From Litorilinea aerophila (GTDB lineage: Bacteria; Chloroflexota; Anaerolineae; Caldilineales; Caldilineaceae): a stretch of DNA of 36,075 bases. The DNA is taken from assembly GCA_945897075.1 (NCBI GenBank), contig CAMDEX010000026.1, positions 1 to 36,075 of the forward strand, in the 5' to 3' direction. Under the pieces are notes generated by a model. It did no database searches. It saw nothing but the letters and a program-made list of their open reading frames with translations, and was not told the origin of the DNA. Both the position numbers and the translations under genes were made by a program. Each line of letters begins with the position of its first letter. The first letter of the stretch is position 1. Below are positions 26,556-34,789 of this stretch, in pieces.

Positions 26556-27539
26556 CTAGGCCAGGATGCGTTCGACGTCTACTTTGCCGCTGCGCACGGC
26601 AGATCGGAAGAGATCGACAGTCTGACCGACGCCCGCTGTCAGATCAACCCACTCGGTGTGGCCCAGCGCGGCTTCCAGCGCGCTGTCGTCCACCGCGGTG
26701 GGGGTGTCCAGACCCTTTGGCGCAAAGGTGATGCGTCCGGCCATCTCCGGCGCGGCAGCTTCAATCGCGGTCACCATTTCGGCCATCGTCGCATTCGTGC
26801 CGCCCAGGTTGAAGACCGGCGCGCCGTCCAGTCGGGTGCGGGCGGCGCGGATGAAGACGTCGGCCGCGTCGCTGGCGTGGTGGTAGACGGCAGAGCCGCC
26901 GAAGCTGATCTGATAGTCACGGCCTACCGCCGCGGCCAGCATCGCTTTGGTCGGCGTGGAGGTCATGCCCTGATCCCGCCCCGGCCCGTAGATAATGTAG
27001 GGACGCAGACCGACGCTGCGCAGACCGTACTCCTGCCAGTAGATGCGCGCCATGCCTTCGTTGGCCTGCTTGGTGACGCCGTAGAGATTCTGTGGGTTCA
27101 GCGGCGCGTCGTGGGCCAGAGGAGCGGCCGGGTAGTGGCTGATGGGGCCATAGACCCCCGCGGAACTGGCGTAGGCCAAGCCCTGAATCTGCTCGGCGTG
27201 GCGTTTGACCGTCTCGAGGACAATCGTCGAACCCACCACATTGACCTGCGCGCCCAACACCGGGTTGGCGCGCACAAAAGGCACTTGCAGCGCGGCCAGG
27301 TGGATGATGTGGGTGATGGCGTTGTCCGCCACCACCTGCTCAAAATGGGCAAAGTCGGTGATGTCGCCCGCGATCTGCGTCACCCGGCCCAGCGCGTCGT
27401 CATCAAGAATCAGGCGCAGGCGGTGGCCGCTCCCCGGCAGATCGTAGGTCCAGACCGGCACACCCGCCTCGACCAGATGTTTGACGGTCCACGCGCCGAT
27501 ACAGCCCAGCGCGCCCGTCACCAAAAATCGTTCAGACAT
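26556..27539 (-). CDS. NAD-dependent epimerase/dehydratase (extended SDR)
   Basis: The protein has 327 residues from the ATG at 27539 (GGAG seven nt upstream); an in-frame TTG four codons earlier is less likely. The Rossmann motif is TGALGCIG near residue 8-15, and the active site shows YGVTKQANEG (YxxxK) with the upstream SSAGVYGP serine. UDP-sugar epimerases and sugar acid dehydrogenases share this layout. In a catabolic cluster it may act on a free sugar or sugar acid (uronate dehydrogenases and D-erythronate/denD-type enzymes belong to this superfamily) rather than on a nucleotide sugar. Confidence 0.9.
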   Translation of the reverse strand: MSERFLVTGALGCIGAWTVKHLVEAGVPVWTYDLPGSGHRLRLILDDDALGRVTQIAGDITDFAHFEQVVADNAITHIIHLAALQVPFVRANPVLGAQVNVVGSTIVLETVKRHAEQIQGLAYASSAGVYGPISHYPAAPLAHDAPLNPQNLYGVTKQANEGMARIYWQEYGLRSVGLRPYIIYGPGRDQGMTSTPTKAMLAAAVGRDYQISFGGSAVYHHASDAADVFIRAARTRLDGAPVFNLGGTNATMAEMVTAIEAAAPEMAGRITFAPKGLDTPTAVDDSALEAALGHTEWVDLTAGVGQTVDLFRSAVRSGKVDVERILA

Positions 27540-27572
27540 TGCGTTCTCCAATGGAATTCGTGATCAAAGATA

Positions 27573-27654
27573 GAACGCGGATTTGCGCGGAAACCACTGA
27601 TTTTCGCTGATTTTCAATCCGCGTTGATTCGCCCAATCCGCGTGATCCGCGTTC
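27573..27654 (-). repeat. Dispersed GCGGATT repeat, copy 2
   Basis: The reverse complement of 27598-27654 matches 14280-14337. Terminal GAACGCGGAT (27573-27582) and ATCCGCGTTC (27645-27654) form 10-bp inverted ends. It occupies the 125-nt spacer between the epimerase start and the dioxygenase gene. Confidence 0.7.
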
Positions 27655-27664
27655 CATTTTCAGG

Positions 27665-28480
27665 TTACCCCCGGGCCGGTTCGGCCATTTCGGCTCTGGC
27701 TTTGGCGGACAGGGCGGGCAGGTGGCCTTCGTGCGCGATGACCTGGCGCAGATGGCGCATACGCTGGGGCGACGCGGTGCGACGCATCACCTCCGAGTGG
27801 GTATGATCGATCCAGAAACGGGCAGCGCCGGAGATAAAGTTCTCCATCTCTTTTACCTCAGCCTCGCTCTCGCAGGTGGCGCAGCAGTTGATGGTAAACA
27901 TCCGCCGCCGGGTGCTGCCGCCAAAAGCTGCGTGCATCAGGTTGTGGTTGAAGGCCACCACATCGCCGGGCCGAGATTCGAGTGGGATGGCGGGTACCTG
28001 ATTCTGGGCAGTACCCCACAGGCTTTCCGACTCGCGGGCTTTGCGGGCATCCCACTTGTCGAAAAGGTCCACCCGCTGGGAGCCGGGGATAACCCGCAGA
28101 CAGCCCGAATCTTTCGCCACCGGGTCGAGATAGAAGGCGACTTTCAGGTAGTGGCCGATGCTGTGGAAGCCGTCGCTGTGCCAGCGGGTATCGCCGGTGT
28201 AGAAGTTGCCGTCACCGCCCAGGTAGTTGAATTCCTCGCCGATCAGACCGCGGATCAGCCCGTCAACGCCGGGATGATCGAGCAGCGTGCAGAGCTTCTC
28301 CCGCTGGTCAATAAAGGGCACAATCACCGAGCGACGGCTGCCATCGTGCTGCACGCCGCGGTCGCTAAAGACGGCTTCAAACTCCTCGGTGATCCAATTT
28401 ATCGAGTCCCGCACCAGGCCGGGCATGATGAGATAACCGAAGGTGTTGTAGAAATTTTTCTGTTCCGGGCTAAGTTCCAT
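27665..28480 (-). CDS. PhyH-family Fe(II)/2-oxoglutarate dioxygenase (paralogue A)
   Basis: The protein has 271 residues. Iron ligands His101 and Asp103 (RWHSDGFH) and His183 (NLMHAAFGG) are visible, and an Arg in RRRMFT (191-195) would bind 2-oxoglutarate. Phytanoyl-CoA dioxygenase relatives hydroxylate small organic substrates, coupling this to 2-oxoglutarate decarboxylation. It is closely similar along its whole length to the protein at 33956-34771, including an identical C-terminal pattern (LPALSAKxRAE), and less so to that at 28689-29504. Even the leaders are alike (AGGAGCA ribosome site plus a GGCGGATT palindrome), suggesting a duplication that included upstream DNA. No CoA- or signal-related feature is seen; substrate unknown. 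Confidence 0.9.
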   Translation of the reverse strand: MELSPEQKNFYNTFGYLIMPGLVRDSINWITEEFEAVFSDRGVQHDGSRRSVIVPFIDQREKLCTLLDHPGVDGLIRGLIGEEFNYLGGDGNFYTGDTRWHSDGFHSIGHYLKVAFYLDPVAKDSGCLRVIPGSQRVDLFDKWDARKARESESLWGTAQNQVPAIPLESRPGDVVAFNHNLMHAAFGGSTRRRMFTINCCATCESEAEVKEMENFISGAARFWIDHTHSEVMRRTASPQRMRHLRQVIAHEGHLPALSAKARAEMAEPARG

Positions 28481-28496
28481 GCTGTGCTCCTTGTGT

Positions 28497-28516
28497 GGGC
28501 GGATTGATAACCCGCC
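28497..28516. repeat. Single GGCGGATT hairpin in a dioxygenase leader
   Basis: GGGCGGATTGATAACCCGCC is nearly self-complementary and nearly identical to the left arm of the element at 34790-34812, which also lies in front of a PhyH gene. In the mRNA it would form a hairpin about 17 nt before the start codon. Confidence 0.65.
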
Positions 28517-28525
28517 GAAAATAAC

Positions 28526-28666
28526 TTAAATTTCGAGGACATGATTCCGGGAATCAGAGTTGATGGCGACCCATTCTGGATCGTTGCAAAAGAAGCACCC
28601 GACCCAGGCGCGGCTCTTGACCATCTCCGCAGGCCGGGTGATCGGCAGCGTGTCTGTTCTCTTCAT
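28526..28666 (-). CDS. 46-residue CxxC microprotein
   Basis: A minus-strand ORF starts with ATG at 28666 and ends in TAA at 28526. AGGAG is 5 nt ahead of the start, an excellent ribosome site, and the start is 22 nt after the stop of the upstream dioxygenase gene. The product begins MKRTDTLPITRPAEMVKSRA, continues with WVGCFFCNDPEWVAI and ends HVLEI. The CFFC pair (Cys24, Cys27) could bind a metal or form a redox pair. I know of no family for it. The position between two PhyH dioxygenase genes suggests a role linked to them, for example iron delivery or electron supply; this is a guess. Confidence 0.65.
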   Translation of the reverse strand: MKRTDTLPITRPAEMVKSRAWVGCFFCNDPEWVAINSDSRNHVLEI

Positions 28667-28688
28667 TGTAGCTCCTATTTTCTACCCT

Positions 28689-29504
28689 TCACCGCCGCCG
28701 AGCAAATTGAGGGAACAATTCGTCGTGGATGGCAATGGGTTGCTCCAGATGGATCATACGTTTCTCGTTAGCGGTATCGATCATGGTCGGGAAAAACATA
28801 CCGGCACCCGTGTCAACATTGTTCGCGCCGGCTGTATGAATGCTCAAATACTTGTGCGCCGTGGCCAGGTCTTCGGGTTTCTTGGCGCGGCGGGTGCAGT
28901 TCATGGTGAACATGCGCCGACGCTCATGGCCGCCATAGGCCGCGTGGTAGAGATCGTGGTTGAAAATCAAAATGTCGCCCGGCTGCGTTTCCAGCGCCAC
29001 ATTGCCTGGAAAGTCTCTGGGTAGGACGCCAAAGAGTTCCTCGGATTGGTTGACGTTGATCTTCTCCTGGCGGACAAAATGATCGGGGCGATGGCTGCCG
29101 GGGATCACACGCAGACAGCCCGTGTCGCGCGTCAGCGGGTCCAGGTAGAAGGCGACCTTGACGGCAAAGAGTTGACCCCAGTTGCCGTCGGGATGCCAGC
29201 GTGTACTGCCGGTGTAATAATTGCCGTCGCCGCTGCAATAGTTAAAATCTTCGCCGATCACACCACCAATTAAGCCCAAAATGCCCGGATGATCGAGAAT
29301 GGCGCACATCTCTGGCGTATGTTCAATCGGGCCGCCAAACATTGTGCGCTTGGAGCCGTCGTGGTTCTTACCGCCACCGCGATTCTGAATAGACCACTCG
29401 AAGCCCTCCGTAATGCGGGCGATTTCATCTGCGGAAAAGAGCTGGGGGATGGCGAGATAGCCAAAGGTGTTGAAAAAATTGATTTGTGCTTGTGTTAGTT
29501 GCAT
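28689..29504 (-). CDS. PhyH-family Fe(II)/2-oxoglutarate dioxygenase (paralogue B)
   Basis: This is again 271 residues but a more distant relative of the other two. His104 and Asp106 (RWHPDGNW), His187 (DLYHAAYGG) and the Arg cluster RRRMFT (195-199) form the expected active site. LKVAFYLDP / GCLRVIPGSHR are family hallmarks. The substrate-facing segments (residues about 45-65 and the last 70) differ from paralogues A and C, so a different or stereochemically distinct substrate is likely. The gene lies between the permease gene (29577) and the CxxC microprotein gene. Its ribosome site is weak. Confidence 0.9.
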   Translation of the reverse strand: MQLTQAQINFFNTFGYLAIPQLFSADEIARITEGFEWSIQNRGGGKNHDGSKRTMFGGPIEHTPEMCAILDHPGILGLIGGVIGEDFNYCSGDGNYYTGSTRWHPDGNWGQLFAVKVAFYLDPLTRDTGCLRVIPGSHRPDHFVRQEKINVNQSEELFGVLPRDFPGNVALETQPGDILIFNHDLYHAAYGGHERRRMFTMNCTRRAKKPEDLATAHKYLSIHTAGANNVDTGAGMFFPTMIDTANEKRMIHLEQPIAIHDELFPQFARRR

Positions 29505-29576
29505 AATTGTCTGCTCGATTCAAAATAGTTGGATTAATCAATCTCAATCACTCGTCTCCTGCTTTTGCGCTTTGCG

Positions 29577-30440
29577 TCAAGCTTTGATCCCAGTCATTGC
29601 AATGCCCCTTACGAATTGTTTGGAGGCGAATGCGTAGAGGATCATCACCGGCAACACCGTCAACATCGAGCCAGCGGCATACATTTCGTAGCGCGACCAG
29701 TACAAGCTGCGCAACCCTGCCAGGACGAGGGGCAGGGTTCTGTTCTCCGGGCTGGTCAGTACCACCAGCGGCCACAGAAAGCTGTCCCAATTGCCCAGGA
29801 AAGTGAAGACCGCCAGGGCCGAAAGCGGGGCCTTGGCCAGGGGCAGCACGACCCGCGTGAAGATCCACCACTCCCCGGCCCCGTCTATGCGTCCAGCGTC
29901 GATCAGGTCATTCGGGATCGATTCCATGAACTGACGCATCAAGAAGATGCCAAATGTGGAACAGAGGCTGGTGATGATGATACCGGCTAGTTTATCGGCC
30001 AGGGCCAAGTTGGCTACGGTTACGTAGAGAGGCACAAGCACAACGGCAAAGGGTACCATCATCGTGGAGAGCAGCAACGTAAAGAGTCGTTCCCGCCCCC
30101 AGAAGCGATACTTCGCAAAAACATAGCCAGCCAGGGCGGAGGTGACCAAGGTGGCTGAAGTTACTATTACAGCGACCAGGGTTGTGTTGAAAAAACCACG
30201 CAGAAAACCGAGACGCTGGGTAATCTGAAGGTAATTATCGAAAGTCCAATTGACCGGTAAGAGTGCCTTGGACGAAGTAAGCTCCACGTAGGTTTTGAAC
30301 GAGCCAAAGAACATCCAGACGAAGGGCATCAACGATGTGAACAGCAGAACGATCAGCACGATGTGTGGCAAAATGCGGCCGACCCAGCCGGGTGACAGGA
30401 TGCGGACAGATACTGCAGGTCGAAGAATAGTTTTTTGCAT
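29577..30440 (-). CDS. ABC transporter permease, carbohydrate CUT1 family (MalG/UgpE type)
   Basis: The protein has 287 residues from the ATG at 30440; an upstream TTG at 30482 would overlap the previous gene. About six membrane spans begin with ILPHIVLIVLLFTSLMPFVWMFFGSFK, and the EAA loop PNDLIDAGRIDGAGEWWIFTRVVLP docks to the ATPase. With the next permease it forms the channel for the receptor at 31508-32914. CUT1 systems usually import oligosaccharides, polyols or glycerophosphodiesters. No ATPase gene accompanies it; many CUT1 systems borrow a shared MsmX/UgpC-type ATPase. Confidence 0.95.
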   Translation of the reverse strand: MQKTILRPAVSVRILSPGWVGRILPHIVLIVLLFTSLMPFVWMFFGSFKTYVELTSSKALLPVNWTFDNYLQITQRLGFLRGFFNTTLVAVIVTSATLVTSALAGYVFAKYRFWGRERLFTLLLSTMMVPFAVVLVPLYVTVANLALADKLAGIIITSLCSTFGIFLMRQFMESIPNDLIDAGRIDGAGEWWIFTRVVLPLAKAPLSALAVFTFLGNWDSFLWPLVVLTSPENRTLPLVLAGLRSLYWSRYEMYAAGSMLTVLPVMILYAFASKQFVRGIAMTGIKA

Positions 30441-30469
30441 GTCAGTTTTTTCTCTTATCTCGTCGGCGC

Positions 30470-31411
30470 TCAATATTGCCAATCAGGCTTCAGTGCCCGG
30501 ATCTGAATAATCGTCAACCCAAGGATAAAGACGAAGAGTACAAAGGCTGAGGCGGTGGCGAAACCGAAGCGCATATTGGTGAAGGCTTCGGTGTATACCA
30601 AGAGACTGATCCAGAAACAGGAATTACCGGCGCAGCCTATTACCTGACCGTTGGTAAAGGCTTGCAGCGTGCCAGCCACTATGATTACGGATTCCAAAAG
30701 CAACGTGTTGCCGAGCAGCGGGATCGTCACATAACGAAAACGATGCCACGAACCCGCGCCGTCCACTTTGGCTGCGTCGTACATCTCCTCCGGAATGCCC
30801 ATAAGCCCGGCCGTGATGATCACGACATGGAAGCCCAATCCTTTCCAGACGTCAATCATCGCGATGGCTGGCAGCGCCGAATTTGGCCCGGTGATCCAGA
30901 GGCTGGTGGGCAAGCCGAGCGCCGTCAGGATCTGGTTGAATTGACCGGTCTGCGGATCCATCAGCATACGAAAAAGCAGCGCAATGGCCACGTAAGAGAC
31001 AACCACCGGCAAGAAAATCACGAACTGGTAAAAGTCCCGCCCCCGGGTGACCGAGACCAGACAGAGCGATACAAACAGCGCCAATGGCAAGGTGCCCAGA
31101 TAGACAAATACCGAGAAAGTGATGGTGCGTTGGACAGAGATCCAGAAAAGCGGATAGCTAAAGACCTGCCGGAAGTTCTTCAGACCGACAAAGGGGCTCT
31201 CGGCCGGGTTCATCAAATCATAGTTGACTGTGGCCATCCAGAAAGCCCGCAACAGTGGGCCAAAAGAGAACCAGCCATACCAGACGAGGATGGGCAAGAG
31301 GATCATGAGGCCGAACCAGAACTGTGGTCTGCGCAGCGTCTTGGCTGCGGCTGCGCCCAGGTTGCGGCGGGATAGGGGCAGTGCGCTGCTGCGGGCGGTT
31401 TGAGTCGTCAT
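30470..31411 (-). CDS. ABC transporter permease, carbohydrate CUT1 family (MalF/UgpA type)
   Basis: The protein has 313 residues with a cytoplasmic N-terminal tail of about 30, the first span FGLMILLPILVWYGWFSFGP, further spans and the EAA loop PEEMYDAAKVDGAGSWHRFRY. It forms the heterodimeric channel with the MalG-type partner 30 nt downstream. GGGAG precedes the ATG. A GC-rich hairpin (31435-31475) separates it from the receptor gene upstream. Confidence 0.95.
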   Translation of the reverse strand: MTTQTARSSALPLSRRNLGAAAAKTLRRPQFWFGLMILLPILVWYGWFSFGPLLRAFWMATVNYDLMNPAESPFVGLKNFRQVFSYPLFWISVQRTITFSVFVYLGTLPLALFVSLCLVSVTRGRDFYQFVIFLPVVVSYVAIALLFRMLMDPQTGQFNQILTALGLPTSLWITGPNSALPAIAMIDVWKGLGFHVVIITAGLMGIPEEMYDAAKVDGAGSWHRFRYVTIPLLGNTLLLESVIIVAGTLQAFTNGQVIGCAGNSCFWISLLVYTEAFTNMRFGFATASAFVLFVFILGLTIIQIRALKPDWQY

Positions 31412-31434
31412 GGCAATCTCCCGACGATCGTGGG

Positions 31435-31475
31435 GGACGGGTGTTGCCGTGCGCCAGGTGCGGCAACACCCATCC
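31435..31475 (-). terminator. Intercistronic hairpin after the CUT1 receptor gene
   Basis: GGACGGGTGTTGCCG (31435-31449) pairs with CGGCAACACCCATCC (31461-31475) with one mismatch and an 11-nt loop. There is no T-run on the minus strand, so it probably stabilises receptor mRNA or attenuates rather than terminates. The same arrangement occurs in the family 5 operon at 11660-11691. Confidence 0.65.
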
Positions 31476-31507
31476 CATGCGTTTGTTGAGAAACAGTCCG
31501 AAAGGCA

Positions 31508-32914
31508 TTAGCCTTTCATGCTTTCCTTCCACTGCTCGTGGTTGACGGTAAAGATCTCCTGCAAAGACTTGACGGCTTCCTCGGCTGTCTTCACACCCTG
31601 GCGGACCTCCGTGAAGGGCACATCGGCCCCGGTACGATTCAGCCCCCACTCATTGCCATAATAGACGGTGTTCTTCAACGCGGCGATAGCGCGGCGTTTG
31701 CTGAGCTTGATGATGTCGTCGCCTTGGTAGATAGCGTCGTCAAGCACCACCGATGTAGCGGGAACCACACCGCCGTAGATCTGCGCGTAGATGACCTGGC
31801 CTTCGCGGGTCGCCATCCACTGGCAAAATTCGACGGCGATTTCCATATTCTTGGCGCGCGTCGGGATCTCGAAGCCCCAGCCACCCTCGCCGACGAATTT
31901 TGGCTCCTGACCCTTTACGGCAGGGGGCGACATCACCTGCTCGACCTTCATCGGCGACCCATCCGCCAGTGTCAATTTCGCCCCTTCGGGGGCCATGGAG
32001 GTGTTGCCCTTGGCCACACCGACCTTGCCAGCAAAGAGCGCGTTCATGTGGTGATCGTCCAGTTGCGTCTCAATGCCCATCTTTACCGGCGTCTCGGCAT
32101 ACATCTGCATCGCCTTGACACCTTCCTCGCTGTCAATGACGAATTTCTGGTTGCCTGTGTCCCAGAAAAACTTACCGAGGTCATACATGATGCTAAGGAA
32201 CTGGCCCAAGTCCCAGCCCTTGCTTGACATGCCCCAGCGGGTGACCGTTTCGCCCTCTTTCTTCTGGAGTATCTCGGCCAGCGCCCACATCGTCTCATAG
32301 CTGTCAAAGCCAGCAGGTTCGGACTTCACATTCAACCCGGGCCACAGGGCCTTGGCCTCGTCGCCGGCCTCGTCCAGGTAGTCATAACGGGTTGCGACCG
32401 CCTGGGCGACCTGGTTGCTCTCCAACGGCACACCCATGTAGTGCCCTTCCCAGGTGTAGGCTTGAATGGCCTCGGGGTAGAAGAATTCCTGGGGATTGAC
32501 ACCCGCGGCCGCGTAGACCACATCGTCCATCGCGATCACGGCCTTCTGCATGAAGAGGGGTACCGAAACAATGCCCATCACACAGACCACATCCGGCTGG
32601 GTGCCGGCGGTGAGGGCGGCCATCAACTTGGTTTCGAGCGGCCAGGCCTGCGGCTGGATGTTGGCCTTATTGCCCGTTTTCTGCTCGAAGGCAGCGGCCA
32701 GCGCATGGTAGCGCTCTACATGCGGTTCATACTCCAGACCCCAGAAAATGAACTCATTGCCCGCCTCCGCAGCAGGCTGCTCAGCCGCCGCCGCCTCTCC
32801 CCCTGCTGCTGGCTGGGCCGGTGCCGCTGGCGCACAAGCCGCCAGCGCGCTCATCCCCAATGCCCCGGCCGTGAACTTCAAAAAACTGCGTCGACTCAAG
32901 TAGTTCGTCTTCAT
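31508..32914 (-). CDS. ABC transporter substrate-binding lipoprotein, family 1 (CUT1), Tat-type signal
   Basis: The protein has 468 residues from the ATG at 32914. The N-terminus has a twin-arginine motif SRRSFLK (7-13), a short hydrophobic stretch and a lipobox (LAAC, Cys27), so it is probably exported folded by Tat and then lipidated. An Ala/Glu/Pro linker follows to about 52, then the SBP_bac_1 fold (FEQKTGNKANIQPQAWPLET; GWGFEIPTRAKNMEIAVEFC). It captures the cluster's substrate outside the membrane and hands it to the two permeases. Ligand unknown; CUT1 members favour sugars and polyols. AGGAGAG stands ahead of the start. Confidence 0.93.
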   Translation of the reverse strand: MKTNYLSRRSFLKFTAGALGMSALAACAPAAPAQPAAGGEAAAAEQPAAEAGNEFIFWGLEYEPHVERYHALAAAFEQKTGNKANIQPQAWPLETKLMAALTAGTQPDVVCVMGIVSVPLFMQKAVIAMDDVVYAAAGVNPQEFFYPEAIQAYTWEGHYMGVPLESNQVAQAVATRYDYLDEAGDEAKALWPGLNVKSEPAGFDSYETMWALAEILQKKEGETVTRWGMSSKGWDLGQFLSIMYDLGKFFWDTGNQKFVIDSEEGVKAMQMYAETPVKMGIETQLDDHHMNALFAGKVGVAKGNTSMAPEGAKLTLADGSPMKVEQVMSPPAVKGQEPKFVGEGGWGFEIPTRAKNMEIAVEFCQWMATREGQVIYAQIYGGVVPATSVVLDDAIYQGDDIIKLSKRRAIAALKNTVYYGNEWGLNRTGADVPFTEVRQGVKTAEEAVKSLQEIFTVNHEQWKESMKG

Positions 32915-33033
32915 ATTTCTCTCCTTAGAATTGAAACATAACCAAAGCCCCGTACGAGAAAAATCAGGTTGTGCCGCAAAAAATCTGTTTGGCTCTATGG
33001 GATGGAACTCCTTTCCTGGCGTCGGTCTGTTGA

Positions 33034-33052
33034 TTGGTTCATCTTGAACCAA
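33034..33052. promoter_or_regulatory. Perfect 19-bp palindrome upstream of the CUT1 receptor gene
   Basis: TTGGTTCA-TCT-TGAACCAA lies in the 153-nt spacer between the SDR stop and the receptor start, about 120 nt before the ATG. Size and symmetry suit an operator for a dimeric regulator such as the LacI-type protein whose remnant is at 20443-20660, but the central CG typical of LacI sites is absent. No clear promoter was made out beside it. Confidence 0.4.
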
Positions 33053-33067
33053 CCAACCGCCAATTTC

Positions 33068-33856
33068 CTATTCGACCACCTGCGGGCTGGCCAAGGACAT
33101 CAACGCCACTGTGCCGCCGTCCACCAGCAGCGTAGCACCCACCACAAAGGCCGCCGCGTCCGAAGCCAAGAAGGCACAGACCTTGGCCACATCCAACGGC
33201 GAACCCACACGACCGAGCGGGATCACTTTGCCCCCCTCTTTCACATCATAATCGGTGTATTTGATGTAGTGGTTGGGCACTTCGATCCAGCCGGGTGCGA
33301 CGGCGTTGACACGAATCTGTTTGGGCGCCAGTTCAATACCCAGCTCACGCGTCCAGGCAATGATGGCACCCTTGGTGCCGGCGTAAACCGAATGTCCCGG
33401 CATACCAGCAAAACCATGCACGGAGGTCATATTGACAATAGCCCCTTGGCCGCGCGCCAGCATATACTTGACCGCGCGCTGGGCGCAGAAGAATTGGCCG
33501 CGGATATTGACATTGTAAAGTTTGTCAAACTGTTCGGCGCTGACCGCTGTAAAATCCCAGGTTTCGGTAATGCCGGAGTTGTTGACGAGAATCTCCAGCC
33601 CACCCAAAAAGTGCGCGGCCGCGTCGACCAGACGCAAGCATTCACTCACCTGGCCCAGGTCAGCCTGGATCGCCAGCGCCTTGCCCCCAGCCGCCGTGAT
33701 CTCGGCGACCGCGCTTTGCGCGCCCTCTTTGCTGTTGGCGTAGTGTAAGACGACCTGCGCGCCCTGGCGGGCAAATTCCAGCGCCACTTCGCGCCCAATC
33801 CCTGTACCAGCGCCGGTTACTAAGGCCAATTTGTCCTGCAATGCATTGGCTGCCAT
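33068..33856 (-). CDS. Short-chain dehydrogenase/reductase (classical SDR)
   Basis: The protein has 262 residues with cofactor motif TGAGTGIG (near 15-22), NNSG, the active-site YAGTK and downstream VAPGWI. Classical SDRs oxidise or reduce alcohol/ketone groups with NAD(P). The C-terminal FVVGATLLVDGG is typical. Its position between PhyH paralogue C and the transporter genes suggests it oxidises a hydroxyl on the imported compound or on the dioxygenase product. Start ATG at 33856 has only a moderate GGGG ribosome site. Confidence 0.93.
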   Translation of the reverse strand: MAANALQDKLALVTGAGTGIGREVALEFARQGAQVVLHYANSKEGAQSAVAEITAAGGKALAIQADLGQVSECLRLVDAAAHFLGGLEILVNNSGITETWDFTAVSAEQFDKLYNVNIRGQFFCAQRAVKYMLARGQGAIVNMTSVHGFAGMPGHSVYAGTKGAIIAWTRELGIELAPKQIRVNAVAPGWIEVPNHYIKYTDYDVKEGGKVIPLGRVGSPLDVAKVCAFLASDAAAFVVGATLLVDGGTVALMSLASPQVVE

Positions 33857-33877
33857 CTGATGCCCCTGTTATTCACT

Positions 33878-33941
33878 GATTCCGGGAAGCGGCCAAGCGA
33901 TGACGGACATTCGAGCGATCTTGTGGCCGCTTCCCGGAATC
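33878..33941. repeat. 18-bp perfect inverted repeat between SDR and dioxygenase genes
   Basis: GATTCCGGGAAGCGGCCA (33878-33895) has its exact complement at 33924-33941, with a 28-nt centre. It lies after the stop of PhyH paralogue C in transcription order. The outer GATTCCGGGAA also appears as a palindrome at 28544-28556 inside the microprotein gene. Could act as an RNA hairpin; there is no T-run. Confidence 0.75.
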
Positions 33942-33955
33942 AAACGGACAGTTAC

Positions 33956-34771
33956 TCACCCGCGCGATGGTTCTGCCGCTTCTGCGCGTACCTTGGCCGA
34001 GAGCGCCGGCAGATGCGCTTCGTGCGCCATCACCTGCTGCAAATGGATCATGCGCGCTGGCGAGGCACTCTGGCGCATGAGATCCGAGTGCATGTGATCA
34101 AGCCAGAAGCGGGCGTGACTGGCCACGTATTTCTCCATATCTTCAATTTCAGCGGGGGTGGTGCAGTGGGCGCAGTTGTTCAGCGTAAACATGCGCCGCC
34201 GCGTGCTGCCACTAAAGGCAGCGTGCATCAGGTTGTGGTTGAAGGCCACCACATCGCCGGGCTGCGATTCAAGGGCAATGCTGGGCACCTGGTCTTCGCG
34301 GATGCCCCAAAGCTCAGCCGCCTTGCGCGCCTGCCGTGCGGCCCAGCTATCGTACAGATCAATCCTGTGCGAACCAGGGATGACACGCAGGCAACCACTC
34401 TCCCGTCCCACCGGATCGAGATAGAGCGCCACTTTGAGAAACTTACCCACTTGATGAAAACCATCGCTATGCCACGATGTATTGCCCGTATAGAAATTGC
34501 CATCACCCCCCACATAGTTGAAATCATCCCCCAACAAGCTGGCGATCAAGCCAACCACATTGGGGTGATCAAGCAGCGTGCAGAGGCGCGCCCGTTGGTC
34601 AATAAAGGGAACAACGGTCGAGCGCTTTGTACCGTCGTGGGCTACGTTGCGATCACGGAAGACAGCTTCAAATTCATCGGTGATCCAGTCAATATCGTCG
34701 GCCAGCAACCCCGGCAGCACCAGATAGCCGAAGGTGTCGAAAAAATGTTTCTGTTCTGGGCTGAGTTCCAT
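33956..34771 (-). CDS. PhyH-family Fe(II)/2-oxoglutarate dioxygenase (paralogue C)
   Basis: At 271 residues it is collinear with paralogue A (27665-28480) without visible gaps: His101, Asp103 (SWHSDGFH), His183 (NLMHAAFSG) and the RRRMFT Arg cluster are at the same positions. By eye well over half of all residues are identical. Such a close copy on the other side of the transporter genes points to a fairly recent duplication, possibly with divided substrate or stereochemical preference. AAAGGAG precedes the ATG. A double-palindrome element (34790-34853) lies directly upstream. Confidence 0.9.
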   Translation of the reverse strand: MELSPEQKHFFDTFGYLVLPGLLADDIDWITDEFEAVFRDRNVAHDGTKRSTVVPFIDQRARLCTLLDHPNVVGLIASLLGDDFNYVGGDGNFYTGNTSWHSDGFHQVGKFLKVALYLDPVGRESGCLRVIPGSHRIDLYDSWAARQARKAAELWGIREDQVPSIALESQPGDVVAFNHNLMHAAFSGSTRRRMFTLNNCAHCTTPAEIEDMEKYVASHARFWLDHMHSDLMRQSASPARMIHLQQVMAHEAHLPALSAKVRAEAAEPSRG

Positions 34772-34789
34772 CCTATGCTCCTTTGTGAT

